Assembly: GCF_013912375.1 (NCBI RefSeq)
Contig: NZ_JACETV010000002.1
Coordinates: 1,054,001-1,118,000, forward strand
From: Emticicia sp. BO119
Lineage (GTDB): Bacteria; Bacteroidota; Bacteroidia; Cytophagales; Spirosomataceae
Direction of reading: 5' to 3'
Length of the DNA stretch: 64,000 bases
In this document: one piece after another, positions 44,601 to 52,729 of the stretch
Layout: each line of letters begins with the position of its first letter
How positions within the stretch are numbered: the stretch's first letter is position 1
The notes under the pieces: model-generated
What the model saw: only the letters and a program-made list of their open reading frames with translations
Database searches by the model: none
What the model was told of the DNA's origin: nothing
Program-made: the position numbers and the translations under genes

Positions 44601-45566
44601 ATGAAAAACAATTTTTTTAAAATTGCTTCACTGTGCATTGCTCTTGGGGTGGCAGTCACGGCCTGTACAAAAGACACCGACAGCAACTCTGTAACACCAG
44701 ACGCGCAATCGGCAGCGGTAGTAGCCGATAACCAGACAATTCAGGATGAATCAGAAGATGTGTACGATTTAGTAGATGATGTAACATTTTTACCATTTGG
44801 TGGAAGAAATTTCCGTGAGACAGGAGAAGGCGGTGGAGGAGATAAGGATAAAGGAGGGCATGGCGGACATTTTCCTGCTTTGGGGATTGGTTGGGACAGA
44901 CCCTGGAAAGGCAAATTTGATAATTGCGCTGATGTGAGTAAAACCGTTGCCAACAACACAATTACGATCGTATATGACTATACAAGTGTAGCCAATGGCG
45001 TATGTGGCGATGATGCCGTGGGTGGAAAAATGACCATTTCGATTCCCGTTAAACCTGATTCGGGGTTCTCAGGTACGCTTACCCGTACCGTAACTTATGA
45101 AAATCTGAAAAGAGATACATTGGTAATTAATGGTACACATACCATAACAACTACTGTAGCTAACGGCAAAGCAACGGCCAGTGAAAAACTGGCAAATATT
45201 ACCATTACAAACACCAATACCAATAAGATAATTACTTATACAAGCACTAAAAAACGCATAGTTGATAATAAAGGAACAGCAACCAGAGATGATGACGAGT
45301 CACAAACCACAGGTATGACTTCTGCCAAAGGGAGTGATGGAACCGAGTTCACAGCCAATATAACCAAGGCTGTTACAGTGAAGTTCTCATGCAAAGATTC
45401 ACGAGGTTTCCCTGTGAGCGGAACCGTAGAAATCAAGCCAGTTTCAGGCGATACAAAAATTGTCGATTATGGTGATGGTACCTGTGATCTGAAATACACA
45501 GTGACCATGAATGGCGTGACAGAGGAGAAGGAAAAAACAAAACCAACAAAAAGGAAAAAAGGTTAG
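44601..45566 (+). CDS. Lipoprotein-like protein of unknown function
   Basis: 321 aa with lipobox AVTAC near residue 21. An acidic segment (DESEDVYDLVDD) and a Gly/His-rich linker (GEGGGGDKDKGGHGGH) precede a beta-rich domain of about 200 residues with NNTITIVYDYTS, GTLTRTVTYEN and NGTHTITTTV. The C-terminus is very basic (KEKTKPTKRKKG). Two CxD motifs (NCAD, SCKD) flank the beta domain. No known family was recognised. A strong terminator follows. Confidence 0.6.
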   Translation: MKNNFFKIASLCIALGVAVTACTKDTDSNSVTPDAQSAAVVADNQTIQDESEDVYDLVDDVTFLPFGGRNFRETGEGGGGDKDKGGHGGHFPALGIGWDRPWKGKFDNCADVSKTVANNTITIVYDYTSVANGVCGDDAVGGKMTISIPVKPDSGFSGTLTRTVTYENLKRDTLVINGTHTITTTVANGKATASEKLANITITNTNTNKIITYTSTKKRIVDNKGTATRDDDESQTTGMTSAKGSDGTEFTANITKAVTVKFSCKDSRGFPVSGTVEIKPVSGDTKIVDYGDGTCDLKYTVTMNGVTEEKEKTKPTKRKKG

Positions 45567-45588
45567 TAATACGTTTAAATATGTCAGA

Positions 45589-45624
45589 AAGTGTTGCCTG
45601 TTTTTGGCAACACTTTTTTTTTGG
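45589..45624 (+). terminator. Terminator after the 44601 lipoprotein gene
   Basis: AAAGTGTTGCC / GGCAACACTTT stem with a six-base loop and a T-run of nine or more. Confidence 0.9.
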
Positions 45625-45764
45625 TTTATCTCTTATAGTTTCCGAAACTACCCACAGTTCATTCCTGTTTAGCTTATGGGGGTTTTTATTGAAAAGCATA
45701 TAATGAGGACTGCGTGTCATACTTTGCATAAAGATTTGAAGACATGATAATATTAGCAATATTG

Positions 45765-46880
45765 TTAAAAAAAGAGAGATGGATTAATTTTTTTCCTAAT
45801 CTCTTTTTCTTCAAAATATTCCGATGGGACAAAGAAAAAATCCCCACTTTCAACAGGTACTGTTTCAAAATGAGGTTTGTTAGATTTATAGCATTGTTTT
45901 AAAAGCCTTTCTATCCTTACAGAGTCGCTATAATCGCGTCCTTGAATATATACTTTTAAATTAGTTTTAAAATCTTTTTTGTCTCCTAAATTGCTAAAAA
46001 AAGCTTGATCAATTAGTCTATTAACAGTAGGGAAAGAGTATCCTATAATTACTACAATATCGGTCTTTTCAGCAAGTTTTTTAAGCTTCTCTTTTAATTC
46101 CTCATCGTTTTGATTTTCCCAGGCAAACTTAATTGGATTAGATTTAGTGTGAGATTTAAATAATTCATCTAATGTTCCAAAAAAATAATCATCATGATTG
46201 TTACCACTATTATCTTTTAAGAATATATCTTCATTTGTTGAATTGTTAAAGGCACTTCCATTTAATTTAAGTATTTTAGCCCCTCCATAAATACCATCAT
46301 TTTGCTCTTTATCTTGAAAGCAATCGACAATTCTATTATTTTCTATACCTCTTGGTTTTTTATCTTTAACGACTGCACTTTCGAAAAGTACATCATAGTT
46401 CCAAGTAACAAAATCAAAATTGTTTGGTATTTCTACCTTTAGTTCCTTGTCTGGACTATCTGTAATCTCTCCTATAGTTCGAATTAAATTTTCATATCTT
46501 GGATCACCATGATTGGGTCTTATGCCTAAATCATACTCATCCTCAGGATTAACTAAAGTATAAAAATGTTGAAAGCAAAATATTAATTGCAAAAAAAGCT
46601 TATACCGTCTATAATTTTGAGTTTTATCGAAATTTTGATGTTGATAAATTCTTTTTGCTAAAGTGTCCATGCTTGAAACTTTTTCAAAATCTGAAGAGAA
46701 ATCTTTCAGAACATCTTTAATATATCCTAAATAAGAATATTTATGAACATCTTTTCTTAAGTATAAAGATAGAAACTTGTCTAATCTATCAGGAACCCAT
46801 TTAAAATCAGCCACGACAGGAATCCCCATTGCACTTGCCCCGGCACCCATATAATAAGTAATGTTGTATTTTTCAGCCAT
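45765..46880 (-). CDS. SIR2-like domain protein, possible stand-alone NAD-dependent defence protein
   Basis: The frame opens at 46904; the ATG at 46878-46880 (MAEKYNITYY) is preferred (371 aa). GAGASAMG (12-19) is the glycine-rich nucleotide loop, TWNYD (159-163, Asn161) equals the TTNYD motif of bacterial SIR2_2 proteins, and VVIIGYSFPTVNRLID near residue 300 is the family's late Rossmann strand. Where relatives read KLHGS with the catalytic His, this protein has LKLNGS, Asn207. SIR2-like domains in anti-phage systems hydrolyse NAD on infection. The gene is notably richer in A/T than its neighbours and has its own -7 box. No partner gene is adjacent. Defence is inference. Confidence 0.7.
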   Translation of the reverse strand: MAEKYNITYYMGAGASAMGIPVVADFKWVPDRLDKFLSLYLRKDVHKYSYLGYIKDVLKDFSSDFEKVSSMDTLAKRIYQHQNFDKTQNYRRYKLFLQLIFCFQHFYTLVNPEDEYDLGIRPNHGDPRYENLIRTIGEITDSPDKELKVEIPNNFDFVTWNYDVLFESAVVKDKKPRGIENNRIVDCFQDKEQNDGIYGGAKILKLNGSAFNNSTNEDIFLKDNSGNNHDDYFFGTLDELFKSHTKSNPIKFAWENQNDEELKEKLKKLAEKTDIVVIIGYSFPTVNRLIDQAFFSNLGDKKDFKTNLKVYIQGRDYSDSVRIERLLKQCYKSNKPHFETVPVESGDFFFVPSEYFEEKEIRKKINPSLFF

Positions 46881-46926
46881 AATTAAGTTTACTTGGATTA
46901 ACAACTCACTATTTTGTGGTATTAGT

Positions 46927-46934
46927 CAAAAGTA
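46927..46934 (-). promoter_or_regulatory. -7 box of the SIR2-like gene
   Basis: TACTTTTG on the minus strand, 46 bases before the chosen start codon and after the tRNA-Cys terminator. It supports independent expression. Confidence 0.5.
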
Positions 46935-46999
46935 AGAAAATTTATGTATCGGTACTAAGGTAAGAGGAAACAAAATTTAATAGGAGAGTGAATAAACAA

Positions 47000-47025
47000 A
47001 AAAAGCACCCTTTCAGGTGCTTTTT
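47000..47025 (-). terminator. Terminator after tRNA-Cys
   Basis: AAAAAGCACC / GGTGCTTTTT stem with a six-base loop and a T-rich tail on the minus strand. Confidence 0.85.
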
Positions 47026-47035
47026 GATTTTTTCG

Positions 47036-47106
47036 AGGTCCCGAGCGGATTCGAACCGCTGTACAAGCTTTTGCAGAGCTCTGCCTAGCCACTCGGCCAC
47101 AGGACC
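47036..47106 (-). tRNA. tRNA-Cys (anticodon GCA)
   Basis: 71 bases including the discriminator. Acceptor GGTCCTG / CGGGACC pairs with one G-T. The anticodon loop is CTGCAAA (GCA) and the T loop is GCGGTTCGAATCCGC. CCA is not encoded. Confidence 0.95.
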
Positions 47107-47118
47107 ATTACGGGAGTG

Positions 47119-47149
47119 CAAAAGTACAAGCATTGTACCAAACTCCAAA
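47119..47149 (-). promoter_or_regulatory. tRNA-Cys promoter
   Basis: On the minus strand TTTG-N19-TACTTTTG: an exact match to the Bacteroidota -33/-7 consensus and spacing. Confidence 0.8.
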
Positions 47150-47503
47150 AAAAATCTAAAAAAAAATATAAAATTTCTCAGAAGCCATAACAAGGCTTTT
47201 AACCCATTTTCACTAAACCATTGATAAGAAATAGGTTAGGGAATTTATCTCTACGCACCTCCAACAGTTCAATTCTGCCAAAAACCTCTCCAAAGACTTT
47301 GAAAGCACAATCCAAAATCGGAAATTTAGGAGAACGCATAGTCGGGACTCCAGTCACGGATAATAATTTCTAACAAATACTGGCATAGAGGAAAATAAAG
47401 AGAGGCAAGCGGAGCGCAGGTGGTAAAGATACAACAACTTAGCTATACTTACCTACAGGTAGGGTCAGAGTCTGTAAAAGTATCAGCCACTCAGGCGGTA
47501 TCA

Positions 47504-47662
47504 GAAAAGGTTGCCAATATGGTGGGAACCTTTTTAACAAAAACAGCAATAACCTTCAGAAAATCAGAGTTACAGCTCCTGAAATGAAACCTGAAAAGGT
47601 TACCAATATGGTGGGAACCTTTTTGAAAAAGAACGGTAATGGTTTCCAAAAAATCAGAATAA
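47504..47662. repeat. Two direct repeats of about 70 bp at 89-bp spacing
   Basis: Both carry AAAAGGTT-G/A-CCAATATGG followed by TGGGAACCTTTTT, so each copy also has an internal inverted repeat (AAAAGGTT / AACCTTTT) able to form a hairpin. Similarity fades after the AAAATCAGA segment. Confidence 0.75.
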
Positions 47663-47820
47663 CGACCAAGGTATAGAACCGGATACAAGGGTAAATATTC
47701 TGGCTATTGGAACGTCAAACAGTCTCAACCAAAAAATATTTTACAACCATCAATATTTTTTTATTTCCAACGCAACCCTTTCAATAGTTTTTTGCATCTT
47801 GCTTATGAACGTATGATTTT

Positions 47821-48375
47821 ATGACACGAATTTTATCCTTATTCACTAACGAGTACGACCTCGCAAGAGCCGTACAAAGGCAAGACCCGAAAGCACAGAC
47901 TCGGTTATATGAGAAATTTGCTTCGAAGATGCTGGCCGTTTGTAATCGTTATGTGGGAGATAAAATGGAGGCAGAAGATGTGATGATTGAAGGATTCATG
48001 AAGATTTTTGACAAGATAGACCAGTTTACTTTCCAGGGAAGTTTTGAAGGATGGGTCAGAAGAATCATGATTAACGAGGCGTTAATGTATGTACGAGGCA
48101 AAAAAATGATTGCGGTTGATCTGGAATATGCCATTGAAGAACCAAATGATGCAGCCTTTAGTACAGATCTGGAAGCAGAAGATTTAATGAGACTGATAGA
48201 ACAATTGCCTGAGGGCTATCGTATGGTTTTTAACCTGTATGCCATAGAAGGGTATAATCATCAGGAAATAGGCGAGTTATTGGGGATTTCGGAAGGAACT
48301 TCGAAATCTCAGTTAAGCAGGGCAAGAGCCATTTTACAAACGAAGTTAATGAAGTTAGAAAAGAGTGTCATTTAA
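47821..48375 (+). CDS. ECF-type RNA polymerase sigma factor
   Basis: 184 aa. Sigma region 2 (about 20-90) includes the GDKMEAEDVMIEGFMKIFDKI core-binding segment and FEGWVRRIMINEALMYVR. Region 4 (about 120-180) has LPEGYRMVFNLYAIEGYNHQEIGELLGISEGTSKSQLSRARAIL, the promoter -35 helix-turn-helix. Regions 1 and 3 are absent, so it is an ECF sigma factor. The next gene encodes a protein with one membrane segment, as expected for an anti-sigma partner, and the third a barrel protein that may be target or sensor. Confidence 0.93.
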   Translation: MTRILSLFTNEYDLARAVQRQDPKAQTRLYEKFASKMLAVCNRYVGDKMEAEDVMIEGFMKIFDKIDQFTFQGSFEGWVRRIMINEALMYVRGKKMIAVDLEYAIEEPNDAAFSTDLEAEDLMRLIEQLPEGYRMVFNLYAIEGYNHQEIGELLGISEGTSKSQLSRARAILQTKLMKLEKSVI

Positions 48376-48437
48376 TATTTCCCGCTCATGGGCGAGCCGA
48401 CGATTCGGCAGGAGATATGAAAATATCAATAATCAAA

Positions 48438-49331
48438 ATGAAGAAACATCCAATTGACGAACTTTTTGCCAGGAAATTGGCAGAACACCGCCAGGAACCT
48501 TCTCAAAAGGCTTTTGAGAAATTTCAGGCACGTTTGCAGGAAAAACAGGCCAGACGTCGTGGTGGAGTTCTTGCTATGAACCGCAACTGGGGCTACTATG
48601 CAGCCGCAGCAGGGATAATAGCTGCCCTGACAATAGGAGTTCTATCACAACGCAATACTAATGATATAGTAGTAGCAGATACAGAAAAACCAAAGACCGG
48701 TGTACCAGTACAAAAACCTGCTTCTCCTATCACTCAGGACAATTCAAGTCAAATTGCCCAAACCAACATAGAAGACAAAAAAGAATTAAATACTGTTAGA
48801 CAAGCGCTATCTGTAAAATCAGCTAATGATATAGTTGCAGCAAAAAGATTCAATGTACCTGCGAAAGCTCCGGCTGTAAAAGAAATTGCATCGCCAATAG
48901 ATGAAGGATCTATTGAGGCTATTGCTTTGAATAAACCGGAAGAAGTACAAACCAATCCATTACAGGCAGAAATTTTAACAAGTAGAAATACAACTGACGT
49001 AGCGACTTATGCTGATAATAATTCTTCTATCACTAATAAATATAATCCAGGCGAAACCGTTGTGGTAGTGATTACGCCAATAGAAGAGACTGCTGTTCAA
49101 GCTCCGGTCGAAACCGAAACGATGGCAGAAAAAGCTGAAAAAGAAAAATCATTCTTAGCAAAACTGTATGGTGAATACAAACACTTTAAATATGGCGAGA
49201 AAGTAGATTTAAAGGGCATAGGTGTGAAAGACGCAATGGCAAAAGTTGACGACAATTTGTTTAAGGAAGAGCGTGAAGATGTCAGAGACTTTGTGCAACG
49301 TAGAATAGGCAGAATGCAGAAAAGGGAGTAA
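48438..49331 (+). CDS. Single-pass membrane protein, probable anti-sigma factor
   Basis: The frame starts at 48417, but the ATG at 48438 (MKKHPIDELFARKL) gives a better N-terminus (297 aa). A cytoplasmic helical part (about 1-47, DELFARKLAEHRQEPSQKAFEKF) precedes one membrane segment (WGYYAAAAGIIAALTIGVL). The long periplasmic part is low-complexity in A, E, K, P, T and ends in a charged helix (VKDAMAKVDDNLFKEEREDV). The cytoplasmic segment carries no zinc-binding HxxxCxxC, so it would be a non-canonical anti-sigma. Position directly after the sigma gene is the main evidence. Confidence 0.65.
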   Translation: MKKHPIDELFARKLAEHRQEPSQKAFEKFQARLQEKQARRRGGVLAMNRNWGYYAAAAGIIAALTIGVLSQRNTNDIVVADTEKPKTGVPVQKPASPITQDNSSQIAQTNIEDKKELNTVRQALSVKSANDIVAAKRFNVPAKAPAVKEIASPIDEGSIEAIALNKPEEVQTNPLQAEILTSRNTTDVATYADNNSSITNKYNPGETVVVVITPIEETAVQAPVETETMAEKAEKEKSFLAKLYGEYKHFKYGEKVDLKGIGVKDAMAKVDDNLFKEEREDVRDFVQRRIGRMQKRE

Positions 49332-49395
49332 TCAAGTTTAATATAGTGTAGCCATACAGAAAATACAATAGAAAAAATTAATAGGCAATAATTCA

Positions 49396-50442
49396 ATGAA
49401 AAGATTAGGTTTTATCCTCTTGTTACTGTTGGGAGGAATTTCGGTAAAAGCATCTTATAAGCAAGACACCACTATCGTAGAGTTTACAGACAGAGGTGTT
49501 AAGAAACGTGTAACGGTTTATACCTCAAGCAAAAAGGATTTTGAGCTGCCACGCAACCTGAATATAGATAACGTATTGAAAACTATGGGGGTGGATTCAT
49601 CAGAACGAAAAAAAGCATTGGTTTTAATCGGGCAGGATGGGGCCAGGCAAGATACTATTCTTTTAGTTACGAGCGATGGCAAAAATATCAAGATTGTTGC
49701 AAGAGATGCCAGAGACCAACTAAGTAGGAGGGATACTTTACGCAATGGGAATAATGACCACTGGAGCCGTTCGGACAGAAATGATGATCGGGACGATGAT
49801 AATGACAAGAACTACGAAAAACCAAAGAAAAAGAGCGGGAATAGCAGATTCTTCTCCCGTACAGACTTTGGGTTCTATCTGGGATTGAATAACTGGGCTA
49901 ATGGGCCATCTACCGTGCCATCTTTACAAACATGGGGTTCGCGTTTCATTGCCTTATCCTTCCAGCGAAACGCTACCTTGGTAAATGGCAAACAAGTTGA
50001 TTTGGCTTTGACCTATGGGCCTGAAATAGCCTGGAACAATTTCATGTTTGAAGATAAAAACTATATAGACCATACAAACGAACAGGTTGAGTTTCTGGTT
50101 GCAAATAAAGACCTGAGTAAAACCAAACTGGTTGAAACCAGTCTGAACCTACCGGTTATGCTGAATTTCGGTTTTGAAGAAGCCAGATTGAAAATCGGTT
50201 TAGGCGGGTATATTGGCTATAGAATCGGGACTTACCGCAAACTGAAATATAGCGATAGCAGTAAAAAAGAAATTGATAGAGACAATTATGGACTGAACGA
50301 TTTCCGGTATGGTCTTACAGCTGAAATCGGTAAAAGAAGAGGAATTACATTTTTTGGCAGATACGATATGGGAGACTTGTTTAAATCAGGTCAGAAGAAT
50401 GTAGCTGGCATGCAGGCCTGGACTATCGGAATAAGATTATAA
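49396..50442 (+). CDS. Outer-membrane beta-barrel protein
   Basis: 348 aa with a signal peptide ending in SVKAS. An N-terminal region (about 20-150) has a charged Arg/Asp/Asn stretch (SRSDRNDDRDDDNDKN). From about 150 the sequence is an antiparallel barrel with DFGFYLGLNNWANG, FIALSFQRNATL, LNLPVMLNFGFEE and the terminal strand AWTIGIRL. It resembles Bacteroidota PorT-like barrels. It is third in the sigma/anti-sigma unit (64-base gap) and ends at a strong terminator. Confidence 0.75.
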   Translation: MKRLGFILLLLLGGISVKASYKQDTTIVEFTDRGVKKRVTVYTSSKKDFELPRNLNIDNVLKTMGVDSSERKKALVLIGQDGARQDTILLVTSDGKNIKIVARDARDQLSRRDTLRNGNNDHWSRSDRNDDRDDDNDKNYEKPKKKSGNSRFFSRTDFGFYLGLNNWANGPSTVPSLQTWGSRFIALSFQRNATLVNGKQVDLALTYGPEIAWNNFMFEDKNYIDHTNEQVEFLVANKDLSKTKLVETSLNLPVMLNFGFEEARLKIGLGGYIGYRIGTYRKLKYSDSSKKEIDRDNYGLNDFRYGLTAEIGKRRGITFFGRYDMGDLFKSGQKNVAGMQAWTIGIRL

Positions 50443-50455
50443 AAAATAATATCTT

Positions 50456-50493
50456 AAAAAAGTGGCAAAAATCACGGTTTTTGCCACTTTTTT
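50456..50493 (+). terminator. Terminator after the sigma/anti-sigma/barrel unit
   Basis: AAAAGTGGCAAAAA and its complement form the stem with a five- to six-base loop, followed by T. Confidence 0.9.
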
Positions 50494-50555
50494 GCTTGTA
50501 AAATGAGGGGGTCAAAAAAAAATCAAAAAGAAATTATTTTTTTTGTGAGTGAATA

Positions 50556-50586
50556 TTTGACAATTAAAAAAAAGAACTTAATTTTG
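50556..50586 (+). promoter_or_regulatory. Promoter of the tRNA-Tyr cluster
   Basis: TTTG (50556-50559), 19 bases, TAATTTTG (50579-50586): an exact consensus match. It probably drives the tRNA array and possibly tuf. Confidence 0.85.
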
Positions 50587-50647
50587 CACTCCCATTCGGA
50601 ACGTAACGTTCTTTGATAAGTGTTCTGAATGAGACAAAGAAATAATT

Positions 50648-50730
50648 GGGGGTGTACCAGAGTGGCCAAATGGGGCAGACTGTAAATCTGCTAGCTTACG
50701 CTTACGGTGGTTCGAATCCATCCGCCCCCA
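50648..50730 (+). tRNA. tRNA-Tyr (anticodon GTA)
   Basis: 83 bases with a long variable arm (class II). Acceptor GGGGGTG / CGCCCCC, anticodon loop CTGTAAA, T arm GGTGGTTCGAATCCATC, no encoded CCA. Confidence 0.96.
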
Positions 50731-50776
50731 CAATTACTAGTTGCGAATCAGCTAATCGCAAATTAGTAAATTATCA

Positions 50777-50846
50777 GCGGGAGTAGCTCATTTAGTAGAG
50801 CGACAATTCCATTGCGGTAGCCTTCCAAGTTATAGTTGGCAGCGCA
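50777..50846 (+). pseudogene. Degenerate tRNA-Gly copy, 5' half intact
   Basis: Begins exactly like tRNA-Gly (GCGGGAGTAGCTCATTT). After the D arm it carries an inserted CAATTCCATTGCGG, then a damaged anticodon arm and unrelated sequence instead of a T arm. Confidence 0.85.
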
Positions 50847-50862
50847 AAATTTGAAATTATCA

Positions 50863-50935
50863 GCGGGAGTAGCTCATTTGGTAGAGCGATAGCCTTCCAA
50901 GCTATAGGTGGCGGGTTCGAGACCCGTCTCCCGCT
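50863..50935 (+). tRNA. tRNA-Gly (anticodon TCC)
   Basis: 73 bases, fully paired acceptor GCGGGAG / CTCCCGC, D arm GCTCATTTGGTAGAGC, anticodon arm ATAGC-CTTCCAA-GCTAT and T arm GCGGGTTCGAGACCCGT. It is the only intact copy in a row of damaged relatives. Confidence 0.95.
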
Positions 50936-50940
50936 CAGAA

Positions 50941-51008
50941 AGCGATAGACGTTTCAAGCTTAGGTGGTGGCGGTTCGGTCGTTACCGATTCGAGACCCGT
51001 CTCCCGCT
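50941..51008 (+). pseudogene. Degenerate tRNA-Gly copy, 3' half
   Basis: It keeps the 3' acceptor and T-arm end (GAGACCCGTCTCCCGC) but lacks the 5' acceptor and D arm and has about 16 extra bases around TTCGGTCGTTACCGA in the T arm. The anticodon stem no longer pairs. Confidence 0.85.
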
Positions 51009-51013
51009 CAGAA

Positions 51014-51096
51014 AAGCGTCAATTCCATTGCGGTAGACATTTCAAGCTTAGGTAGCGGCGGTTCGGTCGTTACCGATTCGAGACTCGTCTCCCGCT
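51014..51096 (+). pseudogene. Degenerate tRNA-Gly copy, 3' half with second insertion
   Basis: It shares the T-arm insertion with the previous fragment and also the CAATTCCATTGCGG insertion of the 50777 copy, linking all damaged copies to a common history. Confidence 0.85.
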
Positions 51097-51105
51097 CAGA
51101 AAAAT

Positions 51106-51177
<72 letters not shown>

Positions 51178-51366
51178 CAAGCTTTGAAAGGGCAATCTTG
51201 ATAAGGAAAGCTCAGAAAAAGAAATCAGATAAATAGTATAGGTGTTGTGTTTATAGGTATCTGATTCTGAGTTTGTAAATTTAATTTTAGGAGTTTTCTT
51301 TCGTAACCAGGAAACTTGACAAGTTCAATCAACAGTTCTGCAGGAAGGATCATCAAAGTGAATAAT

Positions 51367-51374
51367 TAATTTTG
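51367..51374 (+). promoter_or_regulatory. -7 box upstream of tuf
   Basis: TAATTTTG, 31 bases before the tuf start codon, no -33 TTTG. tuf may be read from here or from the tRNA promoter. Confidence 0.5.
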
Positions 51375-51405
51375 TAATAAATCTAATATTTAGACTTCAA
51401 TAATC

Positions 51406-52593
51406 ATGGCAAAAGAGAATTTTGACCGTAGTAAACCTCACGTAAACATTGGTACTATTGGTCACGTTGACCACGGTAAAACAACTTTGACAGCTGCCAT
51501 CACAAAGGTACTTTCAGAGAAAGGATTGGCAGAGAAAAGAGATTTCTCATCTATTGACAATGCCCCAGAAGAAAAAGAGCGTGGTATCACTATTAATACA
51601 GCGCACGTAGAATATCAAACAGCAAACCGTCACTATGCTCACGTTGACTGTCCAGGTCACGCTGACTACGTGAAAAACATGGTAACTGGTGCTGCCCAAA
51701 TGGACGGTGCTATCCTTGTGGTAGCTGCAACTGATGGTCCTATGCCACAAACCCGCGAGCACATCCTTTTGGCTCGTCAGGTAGGTGTACCTCAATTAGT
51801 TGTGTTCATGAACAAAGTAGACATGGTTGATGACCCAGAGTTATTAGAACTTGTTGAAATGGAAATCCGTGACTTGTTATCATTCTATAAATATGATGGC
51901 GATAATATCCCAGTTATTCAAGGTTCAGCTCTTGGTGGTTTGAACGGCGAAGCTAAATGGGTAGCAACTATCGAGCAATTGATGGAAGCTGTTGATACAT
52001 TTATTCCACTTCCTGCACGTGCAACTGACAAGCCATTCTTGATGCCGGTTGAAGACGTGTTCTCAATCACAGGTCGTGGTACTGTAGCAACAGGTCGTAT
52101 CGAAACAGGTATCATCAACTCAGGTGAGCCAGTTGAAATCTTAGGTATGGGTGCAGAAAACTTGAAATCAGTTGTAACTGGTGTTGAGATGTTCCGTAAA
52201 ATCCTTGACCGTGGTGAAGCTGGTGACAACGTAGGTTTATTGTTACGTGGTATTGAGAAAACCGATATCAAACGTGGTATGGTTATCTGTAAACCAGGTT
52301 CAGTTAAGCCGCACGCTCACTTCAAAGCAGAGGTTTACGTATTGAGCAAAGAAGAAGGTGGTCGTCACACTCCATTCTTTAACAAATACCGTCCTCAATT
52401 CTATTTCCGTACAACTGACGTAACTGGAGAGATCACTCTTCCAGCAGGTGTGGAAATGGTTATGCCAGGTGATAACATCACTATCGAAGTGAAATTAATC
52501 AATGCCATCGCTATGGATAAAGGTCTTCGTTTCGCGATTCGTGAAGGTGGACGTACCGTAGGTGCTGGTCAGGTAACTGAAATCCTTTCTTAA
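51406..52593 (+). CDS. tuf: Elongation factor Tu
   Basis: 395 aa, full length. G1 GHVDHGKT near residue 19, the switch I region [13 protein letters not shown]3 DCPGHADY, G4 NKVD and the following domains II and III are intact. It carries aminoacyl-tRNA to the ribosome using GTP. It follows the Tyr-Gly-Thr tRNA array, as in most Bacteroidota. Codon use is visibly more biased than in neighbouring genes, as expected for a very highly expressed protein. The usual downstream tRNA-Trp, secE and nusG are missing: a terminator follows. Confidence 0.98.
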   Translation: MAKENFDRSKPHVNIGTIGHVDHGKTTLTAAITKVLSEKGLAEKRDFSSIDNAPEEKERGITINTAHVEYQTANRHYAHVDCPGHADYVKNMVTGAAQMDGAILVVAATDGPMPQTREHILLARQVGVPQLVVFMNKVDMVDDPELLELVEMEIRDLLSFYKYDGDNIPVIQGSALGGLNGEAKWVATIEQLMEAVDTFIPLPARATDKPFLMPVEDVFSITGRGTVATGRIETGIINSGEPVEILGMGAENLKSVVTGVEMFRKILDRGEAGDNVGLLLRGIEKTDIKRGMVICKPGSVKPHAHFKAEVYVLSKEEGGRHTPFFNKYRPQFYFRTTDVTGEITLPAGVEMVMPGDNITIEVKLINAIAMDKGLRFAIREGGRTVGAGQVTEILS

Positions 52594-52615
52594 TTCATAT
52601 TAAGATAGTATATAG

Positions 52616-52648
52616 AAAAGCACTTCCCTACGGAAGTGCTTTTTGTTT
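52616..52648 (+). terminator. Terminator after tuf
   Basis: AAAAGCACTTCC / GGAAGTGCTTTT stem with a four-base loop, then T-rich sequence. Confidence 0.92.
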
Positions 52649-52729
52649 TTATAAGCTATTGAGAAAAGATAAAATATTTGAATAGGGGTTTGATACGTAT
52701 GTGTTGTCTATTAAAAAACAGTATAATCT

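Larger units (their letters stand above)
47107..47820. other. Long gene-free region with degenerate repeats
   Basis: 714 bases between tRNA-Cys and the sigma-factor gene. Apart from the tRNA promoter it holds two imperfect 70-bp repeats (47504-47573 and 47593-47662) and no gene I can support. A short minus-strand frame runs through the repeats. On the plus strand both repeats encode EKV-A/T-NMVGTFL, interrupted by a stop, as in a decayed coding sequence. Confidence 0.6.

Noticed and set aside
47036-47106. tRNA-Cys as an integration site of a genomic island carrying the SIR2-like gene
   Set aside because: No copy of the tRNA 3' end is visible beyond the SIR2-like gene and no integrase is present; the AT-rich composition alone is not enough.
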